64,000 nt of DNA from Bacteroides sp. (GCA_022648295.1 JALCME010000003.1:62001-126000), one strand, 5' to 3'. Numbered from the stretch's first letter, positions 28,085-36,726 are shown. Notes: generated from the sequence alone by a model not told the origin. Program-made: numbers and translations.

Positions 28085-30178
28085 ATGAAAAAACTTTTGA
28101 CCCTTTGTCTGCTGTTAGCAACTACATTAATTCAAGCACAGATACAAGAGCCCGTTAAGTTTAAGTCGGAGCTTAAAAAGCTTTCTGCAAGCGAAGTGGA
28201 AGTAGTATTTACCGCTACTATTGATCAGGGATGGCATGTCTATTCTACTGAACTTGGTGATGGTGGCCCCATTTCGGCGACTTTTAATATTGATAAGATT
28301 TCCGGTGCCAAACTCAATGGTAAATTAAAACCTCAGGGCAAGGAGATCAATGTGTATGACAAAATGTTCGAGATGAAGGTGCGCTACTTTGAGCATACGG
28401 CGCAGTTTGCACAGAAGTTGAAGCTTACCGGCGGAGCTTATCATATAGAAGGTTATCTGGAATTTGGAGCTTGCAATGATGAGAATTGCCTGCCGCCTAC
28501 TCAGGTTTCATTCAACTATTCCGGTCAGGGTGTTGCTGCATCAGAGGCTACCGGAAATAAGGCGGAGAGTGAAAATAGCAGTGTGGCTAAAGGTGCAAAT
28601 GCAACATCGGCAACTAGTCCAGGGGATGCTAACGCTTCCCTGTTACCGGAAAATTCTTCGGCAGATGAAAGCGGACAAGCAGATTCGATAAAGGTTATTG
28701 GCGGAGCTGACGGTTCCACTACGATAGCCGTTTCGGATGGTGCTGACCTTTGGAAGCCGGTCATCAATGAGTTGCAGTCTTTTGGTGAAATGACTTCACA
28801 AAAAGACATGTCTTGGCTTTATATCTTTATTACCGGTCTTTTGGGAGGGTTGCTGGCATTGTTCACTCCTTGTGTATGGCCCATTATCCCTATGACGGTG
28901 AGCTTCTTCTTAAAGCGTTCAAAAGATAAGAAGAAAGGAATACGTGATGCCTGGACTTACGGCGCTTCCATTGTCGTTATTTATGTTGCATTGGGGTTGG
29001 CTATTACCGCAATCTTCGGAGCAAGTGCACTTAATGCGCTTTCCACTAATGCCATATTCAATATACTTTTCTGTTTGATGTTGGTGGTGTTTGCCGCTTC
29101 ATTCTTCGGAGCTTTTGAATTGACGTTGCCTTCTAAATGGAGCAATGCGGTGGATAGCAAGTCCGAGAAGACCAGTGGATTATTGAGCATTTTCCTAATG
29201 GCGTTTACCTTATCATTGGTTTCTTTCTCCTGCACGGGCCCTATTATCGGTTTCCTTTTGGTGCAGGTATCTACCACGGGTAATGTAATAGCTCCGGCTA
29301 TCGGAATGTTGGGCTTTGCTATTGCGTTGGCGTTGCCATTCACGCTGTTTGCTCTGTTCCCATCGTGGTTGAAGTCCATGCCTAAATCGGGCGGGTGGAT
29401 GAATGTCATTAAAGTGACGCTTGGTTTCCTTGAATTGGCTTTTGCCTTGAAGTTCCTTTCCGTAGCCGATTTGGCTTATGGTTGGCATATTCTGGATCGT
29501 GAAACATTCCTGGCATTATGGATTGTGATCTTTGCTTTGTTAGGCTTCTACTTGTTGGGCAAATTTAAATTCCTTCATGATGACGACAATACCAAGATTG
29601 GAGTGGGACGTTTCTTCCTCGCACTTGCATCGCTTGCTTTTGCCGTGTATATGGTTCCCGGACTTTGGGGAGCTCCGTTGAAAGCGGTAAGTGCTTTCTC
29701 TCCTCCTTTGAATACACAGGATTTCAATTTGTATAAGAATGAGATTCATGCCAAGTTCGACGATTATGATCTGGGTATGGAGTATGCCCGTCAGCATGGC
29801 AAACCGGTGATGCTTGACTTTACCGGATACGGTTGTGTGAACTGTCGCAAGATGGAGCTAGCTGTCTGGACCGATTCCAAAGTAAGTGACATCATCAATA
29901 ATGATTATGTGCTTATTTCGCTTTATGTAGATAACAAGACTTCGCTTCCTTCTCCTGTAAAGGTTGTTGAGAACGGTCGGGAGCGGACGTTGCGTACAGT
30001 TGGTGATAAATGGAGCTACTTACAGCGTGTTAAGTTTGGTGCCAATGCCCAACCGTTCTATGTATTGGTAGACAATAATGGGATGCCGCTCAACAAATCC
30101 TATTCGTACAATGAGGATATTCCTAAATATGTGGAATTCCTGCAAACAGGACTTGATAATTATAAGAAGGGAAACTGA
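28085..30178 (+). CDS. dsbD: DsbD-type transmembrane thiol:disulfide interchange protein
   Basis: A 697-residue protein with signal peptide (1-19), an N-terminal periplasmic DsbD-alpha-like domain with CNDENCLPP (about 30-150), a low-complexity Ser/Ala/Gly linker (about 155-215), and eight or so membrane helices from about 245 to 560. The membrane part carries the redox cysteines in TPCVWP and SFSCTGP. A C-terminal thioredoxin-like domain has the CxxC motif GYGCVNCRKME. It carries electrons from cytoplasmic thioredoxin to periplasmic proteins. It follows the Dabb gene by 24 bp and has a terminator downstream. Confidence 0.93.
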   Translation: MKKLLTLCLLLATTLIQAQIQEPVKFKSELKKLSASEVEVVFTATIDQGWHVYSTELGDGGPISATFNIDKISGAKLNGKLKPQGKEINVYDKMFEMKVRYFEHTAQFAQKLKLTGGAYHIEGYLEFGACNDENCLPPTQVSFNYSGQGVAASEATGNKAESENSSVAKGANATSATSPGDANASLLPENSSADESGQADSIKVIGGADGSTTIAVSDGADLWKPVINELQSFGEMTSQKDMSWLYIFITGLLGGLLALFTPCVWPIIPMTVSFFLKRSKDKKKGIRDAWTYGASIVVIYVALGLAITAIFGASALNALSTNAIFNILFCLMLVVFAASFFGAFELTLPSKWSNAVDSKSEKTSGLLSIFLMAFTLSLVSFSCTGPIIGFLLVQVSTTGNVIAPAIGMLGFAIALALPFTLFALFPSWLKSMPKSGGWMNVIKVTLGFLELAFALKFLSVADLAYGWHILDRETFLALWIVIFALLGFYLLGKFKFLHDDDNTKIGVGRFFLALASLAFAVYMVPGLWGAPLKAVSAFSPPLNTQDFNLYKNEIHAKFDDYDLGMEYARQHGKPVMLDFTGYGCVNCRKMELAVWTDSKVSDIINNDYVLISLYVDNKTSLPSPVKVVENGRERTLRTVGDKWSYLQRVKFGANAQPFYVLVDNNGMPLNKSYSYNEDIPKYVEFLQTGLDNYKKGN

Positions 30179-30249
30179 TTCTGTGAGAGAGGCTATTGGA
30201 AGAATAGCTGAAACACTGTTGAAGGATTCTTTTTGAGATAAACAATGAG

Positions 30250-30280
30250 GGCTGCCTATAAAGGCAGCCTTTGTTGTTTT
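30250..30280. terminator. Terminator after dsbD
   Basis: GGCTGCC (30250-30256) pairs with GGCAGCC (30263-30269) around a 6-nt loop, followed by a T-rich stretch. It lies between convergent genes and may serve both. Confidence 0.75.
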
Positions 30281-30347
30281 TATTGCTCTGCTAAATAGCT
30301 TTTTATCGATATAGCTCCTTAGCTGATATTAGCGGTATTGTTTCTTT

Positions 30348-32444
30348 TCACAATCTCTGTCTTTCTTCATTACCTGCGCCAGTACCCTTATATTCGCGCT
30401 GCTTATTATTAAGCTTATATCGCAGTGTGAAACAGATTCCGCGACTGTTATTCTTCGTTTCCCTATATTGTAGTGTCTTATTAAAATAGAATGTGGATGC
30501 CTCTCGCTGTGTATGCAAGAGATCAGTACCTTCGAGTATTATGCTCCACACTCCCTTGTGCCATTCTTTAGATATGCTGGCATTAAGACATCCCGAACTA
30601 TGCACATACTGATTCTGCATATTTCCGTTTGTTGTCCATTGTCCATCTACACGGAGAATGAATTCGGAAGGAAACCTGAATGAATTGTTTAATTGAAATT
30701 GGACTAAAGCACCATTCATTCTTTTTCGCTCGCCAATATATTGGGTAGAGAACCATTGATAAGTTCCTGCTGCGCTAAGGTTGGGTTGCCAAATTCCGAA
30801 CACAGGTGAATAAGAAGTCATATATGTCAGTACATTACGGCTCTTGTTATTATTGAATTTGTTTATACCTATCTTTTCATTACCTTGCATTTGCTCTACA
30901 TCAAATAAAATGTCGTCTTTATAATGATTGTACCCGATCTGCATATTGAAATCTCGATATGATGCACCCAACTCTATATTGTGGATATATGTCGGCTGCA
31001 ACCCTGGATTGCCACTAAGATAAGTAAGTCGATTGCCATAATTAATTGCACTTTTCAGCATTTCATACATAGGACGAACCGTTTGTATTCGATAATTGAG
31101 AGAATAGCGCACACCCATTAAAATTGTATTGAAAGATAGCGTTGGAAATACATTATTGTAAATATTACTTTCTGCACTATTCTTTATTCCACCATCAAAG
31201 AAATTATATAAAACATGTTCATAGCGGAGTCCGACCGAAAGCTGAGTGTTTTCATTAAAAGGCAAATTATAACTAGTAAATAGTGCCAGATTGCGGTCGT
31301 GTATATCATCATCGCTAGAATTTATAATCCCTTCATAGCCGCTGAAGTCTGTGTGGCGATTAGTGGAAGTAAATTCGCTACCTACTAATATCATTCCCTT
31401 CCATAAAGGATGCACAGCAGTAAGTTTGGCAGCGTAAAAATGGTTGGTTGTATGTTCTAATGTTGCGGCATCGTACTCTGAATAGTTCTGACTGAGTTCT
31501 GATATATTATCACTCTGCCTGCTTCCGCTTATCATCATATCACCATTGAAATTAATCTCCCAATTATGAATTTTAGCGTTGTCGAACAGGTTAATCCTGT
31601 GAGTAGGATGAATATGTGGAAGAATTGTTTCCTGAGTATCCCAATAATCAAACTTCTTTCCATTAGCAAATACATCGGTAAAGTTGTGGTCTGTCGTCTT
31701 TCCCCCCGGCGTACCGGTTACTTCATACATTGCTCCGACAGTATGATCTTTACCGATATTATAATTAATGCCCAATTGTCCATATAAAGATTGTTCTCTG
31801 GTATGGTCTACCGAAGTGGCATGTTGCTGCCAAAGACTGTCTACATAAGTCTTAATATTGGTGACAGCCGTTTCGCGTTTGTGTTTCAAATCATAACGAA
31901 AAGTACCCATAAGCTCTAGTTTATCATGTTTATAACTTCCACTTATCTGTTTGCCTATATCCGTTTTGTGAGAATATGCAGTTTGCGAAGAAACGTCCAT
32001 TGTCCAACCATCATCTTTATTTTTAATCGTCTTTATATAAATAACGGCATTGTCGTTAGCGTTATATTCTGCACCTGGAGACGTAAGTACATCCACTTTC
32101 TGTAATTCATCCGACTTTATACGGTCTAGTTCGGACAAATCACGCACTTGCCTACCATTGACATAAATGATAGGTGCTCCCTTTCCTATAACCTCAAATG
32201 TGCCATCCATCTTCTTCTTAATGCATGAAAGATGTTCCAATACCTGCTTGGCACTACCTATTTTTTCCAATACGCTACCAGCGATTCGCGTTGATATTCC
32301 GCCTGAGATAACTTTTTCCTTAGGAATGTGTGATTTGATTATTACCTCTCCCAAGTTGAGTTCATAACTGATACTGTCTTTTGTCTGTGCTTCTGCAAAC
32401 AAACTAATGGCTATCATTGCAGCCAAAATAACTAATTTTCTCAT
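30348..32444 (-). CDS. TonB-dependent-receptor-like outer membrane beta-barrel protein
   Basis: The ATG at 32444 is preferred because it opens a clean signal peptide (MRKLVILAAMIAISLFAEAQ); an in-frame ATG at 32465 would add seven residues. The product is 698 residues. A plug-like domain (about 25-150) shows GEVIIKSHIPKEKV, the SCIKKKMDGTFEV stretch, IIYVNGRQVRDLSEL and a SPGAEY strand. The rest is an outer membrane barrel with alternating aromatic strands. No carboxypeptidase-like N-terminal domain or SusD partner is present, so it is not a SusC. It is divergent from an AraC regulator 120 bp away, which probably controls it. The ligand is unknown. Confidence 0.83.
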   Translation of the reverse strand: MRKLVILAAMIAISLFAEAQTKDSISYELNLGEVIIKSHIPKEKVISGGISTRIAGSVLEKIGSAKQVLEHLSCIKKKMDGTFEVIGKGAPIIYVNGRQVRDLSELDRIKSDELQKVDVLTSPGAEYNANDNAVIYIKTIKNKDDGWTMDVSSQTAYSHKTDIGKQISGSYKHDKLELMGTFRYDLKHKRETAVTNIKTYVDSLWQQHATSVDHTREQSLYGQLGINYNIGKDHTVGAMYEVTGTPGGKTTDHNFTDVFANGKKFDYWDTQETILPHIHPTHRINLFDNAKIHNWEINFNGDMMISGSRQSDNISELSQNYSEYDAATLEHTTNHFYAAKLTAVHPLWKGMILVGSEFTSTNRHTDFSGYEGIINSSDDDIHDRNLALFTSYNLPFNENTQLSVGLRYEHVLYNFFDGGIKNSAESNIYNNVFPTLSFNTILMGVRYSLNYRIQTVRPMYEMLKSAINYGNRLTYLSGNPGLQPTYIHNIELGASYRDFNMQIGYNHYKDDILFDVEQMQGNEKIGINKFNNNKSRNVLTYMTSYSPVFGIWQPNLSAAGTYQWFSTQYIGERKRMNGALVQFQLNNSFRFPSEFILRVDGQWTTNGNMQNQYVHSSGCLNASISKEWHKGVWSIILEGTDLLHTQREASTFYFNKTLQYRETKNNSRGICFTLRYKLNNKQREYKGTGAGNEERQRL

Positions 32445-32484
32445 ACCTAAAATAATTAATTTCATTGCTTTTATTATTTCGCTG

Positions 32485-32492
32485 CAAAAGTA
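32485..32492 (-). promoter_or_regulatory. Promoter -7 element of the outer membrane receptor gene
   Basis: The minus strand reads TACTTTTG, an exact TAnnTTTG match, 41 bp before the chosen ATG at 32444. Confidence 0.6.
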
Positions 32493-32493
32493 C

Positions 32494-32541
32494 GCGACTC
32501 TTTTGGTCTAAAATAGCTATATTTGTCATTCTAATAGTCGC
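32494..32541. promoter_or_regulatory. Inverted repeat GCGACT...AGTCGC across the divergent promoters
   Basis: GCGACT (32494-32499) and AGTCGC (32536-32541) are perfect inverted hexamers enclosing the plus-strand -7 box and touching the minus-strand one. Inference: a site for the adjacent AraC regulator. Hexamers in a 48-bp span can occur by chance, so support is limited. Confidence 0.3.
32518..32525 (+). promoter_or_regulatory. Promoter -7 element of the AraC-family gene at 32565
   Basis: TATATTTG is an exact TAnnTTTG match, 39 bp before the ATG. Confidence 0.6.
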
Positions 32542-32564
32542 AAATGGTCATAATCAATATGTGA

Positions 32565-33530
32565 ATGGAAGAAAGAGTAGGAGAGCACGGTCCTTTAAAC
32601 ATATTTGCAGAAATGTTAGGTACCACGGTAAACAAGGGACAAGTAATTGTCCCGGCAGACAAGGGATCTGGTTATTTTAAGGGCATCTTATTGGATAACT
32701 TCGCAGGTTTGCTGTTTTTTAATTATCATCTAAATGACAATCTAATCTATCAACGACCACATCAGAAAGAGGAAGTTAATGTAAGATTAGAAAATTACCC
32801 CTATCTTTTATTTCAGTTTCGGGGATGCCTGGCGGATGATTCGGTGTCTCTTAGCCAACGTTTTGTTCAAATTTCAACAATGGGTATTAATATGGAAGAA
32901 GATGTGATGAGTGGAAAAGACCGTGCAGATCTCTTTATTACTATTAATTCTAAACATCTTATACAAAAAATACCCAATCATAGCGAATCGCTGATTTTAA
33001 AAAGTATTCTTTTTAATGAGCGCCCTTTATTTTTTGAGTATAGTATAAATAAACAGATACAAAGCATCATCACAGAAATAATAGAATGCAGTGTGCCATC
33101 TAATTTTATTTCTTATTTCCTTTCCATAAAGGTCGATGAACTCATCTGCCGTTTACTAGTGTCTCTTGCTGGACGTCAGGAACAAACAATATATCCTATT
33201 CATCCAAATGATTTACGAAAGATATATTCTGTTAAAGACCAAATACTAGCTAATCTTAGCAATCCACCAATTATAGAAAGTCTTGCAAAGAATGCATGCA
33301 TGAGCGAAACAAAATTAAAACGCCTTTTTAAGCAAGTGTTTGGGGATAGCATTTTTAATTATTACGAAATACGCCGCATTCAAAAAGCTGCACAGTTATT
33401 GAAAGGTGGTGGACAAACAGTTTCTAGCGTAGGCTATACTTTAGGATTTACAAATCTTAGTCATTTCTCCCGTATTTTTGAGCGAATAATAGGAGTTAAG
33501 CCGAAGGCATACTGCAAACTTCATCTTTAA
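32565..33530 (+). CDS. AraC-family transcriptional regulator
   Basis: A 321-residue protein. The C-terminal part (about 220-318) has both AraC helix-turn-helix motifs: IESLAKNACMSETKLKRLFKQVFG, then VSSVGYTLGFTNLSHFSRIFERIIGVKPKAYC. The N-terminal 210 residues are a less conserved effector or dimer domain with no clear cupin signature. Regulators of this layout next to a TonB-dependent receptor often respond to the imported ligand. The gene is divergent from the receptor and probably controls it and itself. Confidence 0.9.
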   Translation: MEERVGEHGPLNIFAEMLGTTVNKGQVIVPADKGSGYFKGILLDNFAGLLFFNYHLNDNLIYQRPHQKEEVNVRLENYPYLLFQFRGCLADDSVSLSQRFVQISTMGINMEEDVMSGKDRADLFITINSKHLIQKIPNHSESLILKSILFNERPLFFEYSINKQIQSIITEIIECSVPSNFISYFLSIKVDELICRLLVSLAGRQEQTIYPIHPNDLRKIYSVKDQILANLSNPPIIESLAKNACMSETKLKRLFKQVFGDSIFNYYEIRRIQKAAQLLKGGGQTVSSVGYTLGFTNLSHFSRIFERIIGVKPKAYCKLHL

Positions 33531-33552
33531 AATTATTATAATAACGTAAGTT

Positions 33553-33600
33553 CATAGTGGTAATCATTTAAATGTTATAATTCAGTACTATAAATTTAAT
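33553..33600 (+). repeat. Left copy of a 48-bp imperfect direct repeat
   Basis: This stretch, ending at the ATG of the 33601 gene, matches 36848-36894 at about 41 of 48 positions with one gap, including an unbroken TTAAATGTTATAATTC. The two copies bracket the two small unknown genes, the XRE regulators and higBA. Either they are the upstream regions of related genes, one of which was lost, or they mark the edges of a transferred block. Confidence 0.6.
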
Positions 33601-34158
33601 ATGAAAAAAATAATTAGTATTACAATATGTATATTATGTGTATTACATTGTTTAGCACAAGATGCAATCAAAGTAAACGTATCTTATAATCAAACTAATC
33701 AATATTTGGTTGTTGATATAGAGAATGTTAGTCATGACACTTCTTTCTTAATATATAACCAGAATCCTAGCTCTTCACAGCTTGATGGAAGCTGCCTGTA
33801 TGTTAGCAAAAGCTATAGACAGGATTATGGCATTAGTGACATGTATAAAGAGCAATTTCCCTTGGTAGAGTATGATAAAGCTACAAATCTCTCTGAAGGA
33901 AAATGTCCTCGATATATTGACCTTACTCCGTTGAAAAAAGTCTGTTATGGTCTAAGTTTGAAAGATAAGAAACAATATAATAACCTAAACCGACTTTATG
34001 TGAAAGTTAAATTGGTGGTAACATCTGTAAGGAAAGGTACGAAACGCAAAATAGTGCATAATATAAAAGTTTATCAACAATGTGTTGATATAAAACTGCA
34101 TAGTTACAAAATGCCCTTTATTTCTGAGTTTTGTCACAAAAACCATGTATTTTTGTGA
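33601..34158 (+). CDS. Secreted protein of unknown function
   Basis: A 185-residue protein not recognised as a member of a known family. It has a signal peptide (MKKIISITICILCVLHCLAQ) and an otherwise soluble, beta-rich body with many Tyr and Lys residues. Four or so cysteines (near 76, 101, 112 and 160) could form disulfides outside the cytoplasm. The codon usage is very AT-rich compared with the flanking core genes, which fits acquisition by transfer. It lies right after one copy of the 48-bp repeat. Confidence 0.6.
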   Translation: MKKIISITICILCVLHCLAQDAIKVNVSYNQTNQYLVVDIENVSHDTSFLIYNQNPSSSQLDGSCLYVSKSYRQDYGISDMYKEQFPLVEYDKATNLSEGKCPRYIDLTPLKKVCYGLSLKDKKQYNNLNRLYVKVKLVVTSVRKGTKRKIVHNIKVYQQCVDIKLHSYKMPFISEFCHKNHVFL

Positions 34159-34277
34159 CATGATCAAACGTAAACGCAATATAAATATTTTATTACCTGT
34201 TTCTAATATTATATCGGTTCGTTTAATAGCTTTTTGGCCTTTCAGATGCTTCCTTTGTGCCTTAAATAATAAAAACT

Positions 34278-34670
34278 ATGGCACATTTTACTCAAAACAA
34301 ACATCTTGATTATTCCGGGTTAATCATGCTTGGAAGCCTTGCAGTTAATGCATCCCTTCAGACTGCAAGGACTTTATTTCTTGATAGGGAGCAGTGCGAA
34401 ACTTATTATTCCTATAAAGAAAAGAAGGAAGTAAGCTTAGAAGTGCAATTTGAATCGTCTGTATTGACTTGTTTATTCGATAATAATAATACTTGTGAGA
34501 GGGTTTTTCTTTTGGTTGATACAGCAATAGACTTTGTGCATTGTATTGAATATTGTTGCAATACTTTCCCGATGCATGAGGGTCCGAGAGGTTGGGAAAC
34601 AAATCACTGTCTTATCCAGATATACATAGATAATCAGCAGGAATATGGGCTTTCAATTTCTCCAATCTAG
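34278..34670 (+). CDS. Hypothetical cytoplasmic protein
   Basis: A 130-residue protein with no signal peptide or membrane helix and no family that I recognise. It contains several cysteines, including CIEYCCNTF around 85-93, and ends in a hydrophobic beta-like stretch. It is followed by a strong 16-bp-stem terminator and stands 119 bp after the secreted unknown gene, so it may be a separate unit. It is AT-rich like the rest of this island. No function is proposed. Confidence 0.5.
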   Translation: MAHFTQNKHLDYSGLIMLGSLAVNASLQTARTLFLDREQCETYYSYKEKKEVSLEVQFESSVLTCLFDNNNTCERVFLLVDTAIDFVHCIEYCCNTFPMHEGPRGWETNHCLIQIYIDNQQEYGLSISPI

Positions 34671-34708
34671 AGAGATTGTTTTTCCCTTTGAATGTGGAAC
34701 TTAATATA

Positions 34709-34748
34709 AAACAGCAACAATAAGATTAATAGCTTATTGTTGCTGTTT
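34709..34748. terminator. Strong convergent terminator
   Basis: A 16-bp perfect stem, with arms 34709-34724 (starting AAACAGCAACAATAAG) and 34733-34748, encloses an 8-nt loop. It separates the hypothetical gene on the plus strand from the XRE gene on the minus strand. Confidence 0.75.
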
Positions 34749-34764
34749 GTAGATTTTTATAAAG

Positions 34765-35145
34765 TTATTTTTTATCCTTTAATACTTCTTGCAACAACTC
34801 AACTTTTTCTTTTTCTGATTCTAAAAGTTTGTCGTATAGCTCTACTATTTTATCAATAGGATTAAATGTTGGAGAGTAATTTATAGAACCAGAATTGTCG
34901 TATGCATTTACAATATTGATGGAAGCACCATCTTCCATTTCAGTAATTGCTTCCACCGGAATATCAAGAGCCTGAGCTATTTTCTCTAAGACTTCCTGCT
35001 CTAATTTATCTTTTTTTTCATATCCCGATAAAGTGGCTTGTGACACTCCTATTTGATCGGCTAGTACGTCCTGCTTGATGTTTCTCCACTCTCTCCATCT
35101 GCGGATATTAGCTCCGTGGTTACTCTTCTTGACTATTGTTTCCAT
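34765..35145 (-). CDS. XRE-family regulator, copy A
   Basis: A 126-residue protein. An HTH_3 domain (about 14-70) has WREWRNIKQDVLADQIGVSQATLSGYEKK, typical of Cro/CI-type binding. A variable linker (about 75-92) follows, and then a C-terminal helical or coiled-coil tail (IDKIVELYDKLLESEKEKVELLQEVL) that probably mediates dimerisation. It is nearly identical to the gene at 36113-36499, with most differences in the linker. An inverted repeat overlaps its own promoter, suggesting autorepression. Confidence 0.88.
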   Translation of the reverse strand: METIVKKSNHGANIRRWREWRNIKQDVLADQIGVSQATLSGYEKKDKLEQEVLEKIAQALDIPVEAITEMEDGASINIVNAYDNSGSINYSPTFNPIDKIVELYDKLLESEKEKVELLQEVLKDKK

Positions 35146-35176
35146 AATCCGGTTGTTAGTATGATTTCATTGAATG

Positions 35177-35219
35177 CAAAAATACGAATAATCCTATTGA
35201 TATTCTATTTTTAAGAATA
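35177..35219 (-). promoter_or_regulatory. Promoter and palindromic operator of XRE copy A
   Basis: The minus-strand -7 is TATTTTTG (35177-35184). The palindrome TATTCTATTTTTAAGAATA (35201-35219; 6-bp arms, 7-bp spacer) lies over the -33 position, where a repressor would block RNA polymerase. The same arrangement is kept in copy B. Confidence 0.65.
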
Positions 35220-35318
35220 ATATTATATCACAAATTGCCCAATATTACATTTCCAGTCTTCTGATCATTATGAATATTAGTTGTGCTTCATCCTGTTTTA
35301 TAAAATATTATGGCTAAT

Positions 35319-35353
35319 TTTGTTCTATAATTCAAAATATTATTCTATTTTTG
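35319..35353 (+). promoter_or_regulatory. Promoter of higBA
   Basis: A -33-like TTTG (35319-35322) and a -7 TATTTTTG (35346-35353) precede the ATG at 35371, with a long 23-bp spacer. The decamer AAAATATTAT is repeated at 35302-35311 and 35334-35343, a possible operator for the HigA antitoxin. Confidence 0.55.
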
Positions 35354-35370
35354 TACTAAATAAAAGTTGA

Positions 35371-35670
35371 ATGAGAATAGTATCACATAAAAAGCTGAAA
35401 GAATTCTACGAAGCAAAAGGGCATGAAGATGCACGTGTAGCCCTTGAACGTTGGTATGATATAGCTGAAAAGGCTGAATGGAAGAATTTATCTGATATTA
35501 AAGTAGACTTTCTTTCTGCCGATTATGTAGGTAATCAGCATTATGTATTCAATATCAGAGGTAATAATTACCGCTTGGTAGTAGTTGTGAAGTTTACAAT
35601 CGGGTATCTTTTTATCCGCTGGATTGGGACTCATGAGGAGTATGATAAAATAGATTGTTCAACCATTTAA
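35371..35670 (+). CDS. higB: HigB-type toxin of a type II toxin-antitoxin pair
   Basis: A 99-residue basic protein of the HigB/RelE-like ribosome-dependent mRNA interferase group (HigB_toxin family). Typical stretches are MRIVSHKKLKEFYEAKGHEDARVALERWY and the C-terminal NYRLVVVVKFTIGYLFIRWIGTHEEYDKID, with the conserved THEEYD end. The toxin precedes the antitoxin, as is usual for hig loci. The family cleaves mRNA on the ribosome to stop growth. It lies 10 bp before higA. Confidence 0.9.
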   Translation: MRIVSHKKLKEFYEAKGHEDARVALERWYDIAEKAEWKNLSDIKVDFLSADYVGNQHYVFNIRGNNYRLVVVVKFTIGYLFIRWIGTHEEYDKIDCSTI

Positions 35671-35680
35671 AATTTGAGTT

Positions 35681-36043
35681 ATGGGTAAGATTACGAAAGA
35701 ACAATATGAATTTGCATTGGTTAGAGTGGAAGAACTTTTGCCGGTGGTTGATGATAACACCCCTGCAAACGATAAGAGTGCAGTGGAGTTAACTGTTATG
35801 TCAGATATAGTAATTTCATACGAAAAAGAACATTTTCCAATAGAAAAACCGACTGTATCTGAATTGATAGAGTTATCACTCGAAGAAAGAGGTATGACTC
35901 AAAGGCAGCTTGCTGGCGAGATAGGCATAAGTCCTTCCCGTGTGAATGACTATATCTCCGGGCGATCGGAACCTACACTAAAAATAGCAAGATTACTTTG
36001 TAGAGTATTGAATATTCCTCCGGCATCTATGCTGGGATTTTAA
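35681..36043 (+). CDS. higA: HigA-type antitoxin with HTH domain
   Basis: A 120-residue protein. The N-terminal half is an acidic region expected to wrap the toxin. The C-terminal half (about 62-118) is an XRE helix-turn-helix with ERGMTQRQLAGEIGISPSRVNDYISGRSEPTLKIARLLCRVLNI. It neutralises HigB and probably represses the higBA promoter. It is 10 bp after higB, so translation may be coupled. Confidence 0.9.
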   Translation: MGKITKEQYEFALVRVEELLPVVDDNTPANDKSAVELTVMSDIVISYEKEHFPIEKPTVSELIELSLEERGMTQRQLAGEIGISPSRVNDYISGRSEPTLKIARLLCRVLNIPPASMLGF

Positions 36044-36112
36044 AGTTTATTAACAATATATTGATATATAACTGTATAATTACAGAATGCGTTTTTAATC
36101 CTTTTAGTAAAT

Positions 36113-36499
36113 TTATTTTTTGTCCTTTAAAACCTCTTGCAGTAGTGCAACTTTTTCTTTTTCAGATTCTAAGAGCTTATCATATAGCTCTACTATTTTA
36201 TCAATAGGATTAAATGTTGGGCACCAATTAACTGCTGAGGATTGGTTATCAAAAGTATTTGCCACTATATTAATGGAAGCGCCATCTTCCATTTCAGTAA
36301 TTGCCTCAACTGGGATATCAAGAGCTTGGGCTATTTTCTCTAAGACTTCCTGCTCAAGTTTATCTTTTTTCTCATATCCGGATAAAGTGGCTTGTGATAC
36401 TCCTATCTGTTCGGCAAGTACATCCTGCTTGATGTTTCTCCACTCTCTCCATCTGCGGATATTAGCTCCGTGATTACTCTTCTTGACTATTGTTTCCAT
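36113..36499 (-). CDS. XRE-family regulator, copy B
   Basis: A 128-residue near-copy of the 34765-35145 product. The HTH domain differs at only one place in its first 60 residues (ADQ/AEQ). The linker has changed and gained two residues (NIVANTFDNQSSAVNWCP). The C-terminal helical tail is almost the same. Because the DNA-binding helices and the promoter palindrome are conserved, both proteins should bind the same operators (inference). Confidence 0.88.
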   Translation of the reverse strand: METIVKKSNHGANIRRWREWRNIKQDVLAEQIGVSQATLSGYEKKDKLEQEVLEKIAQALDIPVEAITEMEDGASINIVANTFDNQSSAVNWCPTFNPIDKIVELYDKLLESEKEKVALLQEVLKDKK

Positions 36500-36530
36500 A
36501 ATCCAGTTGTTAGTATGATTTCATTAAATG

Positions 36531-36573
36531 CAAAAATACGAATAATCCTATTGATATTCTATTTTTCAGAATA
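36531..36573 (-). promoter_or_regulatory. Promoter and palindromic operator of XRE copy B
   Basis: The minus-strand -7 is TATTTTTG (36531-36538). The palindrome arms are TATTCT (36555-36560) and AGAATA (36568-36573), with the same 7-bp spacing as in copy A. Confidence 0.65.
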
Positions 36574-36682
36574 ATATTATATCACAGATTGCCCAATATT
36601 ACATTTCCAGTCTTCTGGTTATTATGAATATTGATAGCACTAAATAACGTTAGTTAAATATAAAGACTTGAATATCGTAAGT

Positions 36683-36726
36683 AGCCCGTCATTGATGAAG
36701 TTCATCTCAATTGCGGGCTTCTTTTC
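36683..36726 (+). terminator. Orphan intrinsic terminator
   Basis: AGCCCG (36683-36688) pairs with CGGGCT (36714-36719), with further pairing inside (GATGAA/TTCATC), and a T-rich stretch follows on the plus strand. No plus-strand gene ends nearby, so it either ends an unseen small RNA or is left from a deleted gene. Confidence 0.6.

Larger units (their letters stand above)
34765..35279. repeat. Direct repeat copy A (XRE gene plus promoter)
   Basis: About 515 bp containing the whole XRE gene, its promoter and the conserved 75 bp upstream of it match 36113-36632 closely, in the same orientation. The two copies bracket higBA. Homologous recombination between them would delete the toxin-antitoxin pair and one regulator. 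Confidence 0.9.
36113..36632. repeat. Direct repeat copy B (XRE gene plus promoter)
   Basis: The second copy of the repeat described at 34765-35279, in the same orientation. Similarity ends shortly after the shared stretch TTATGAATATT. Confidence 0.9.
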
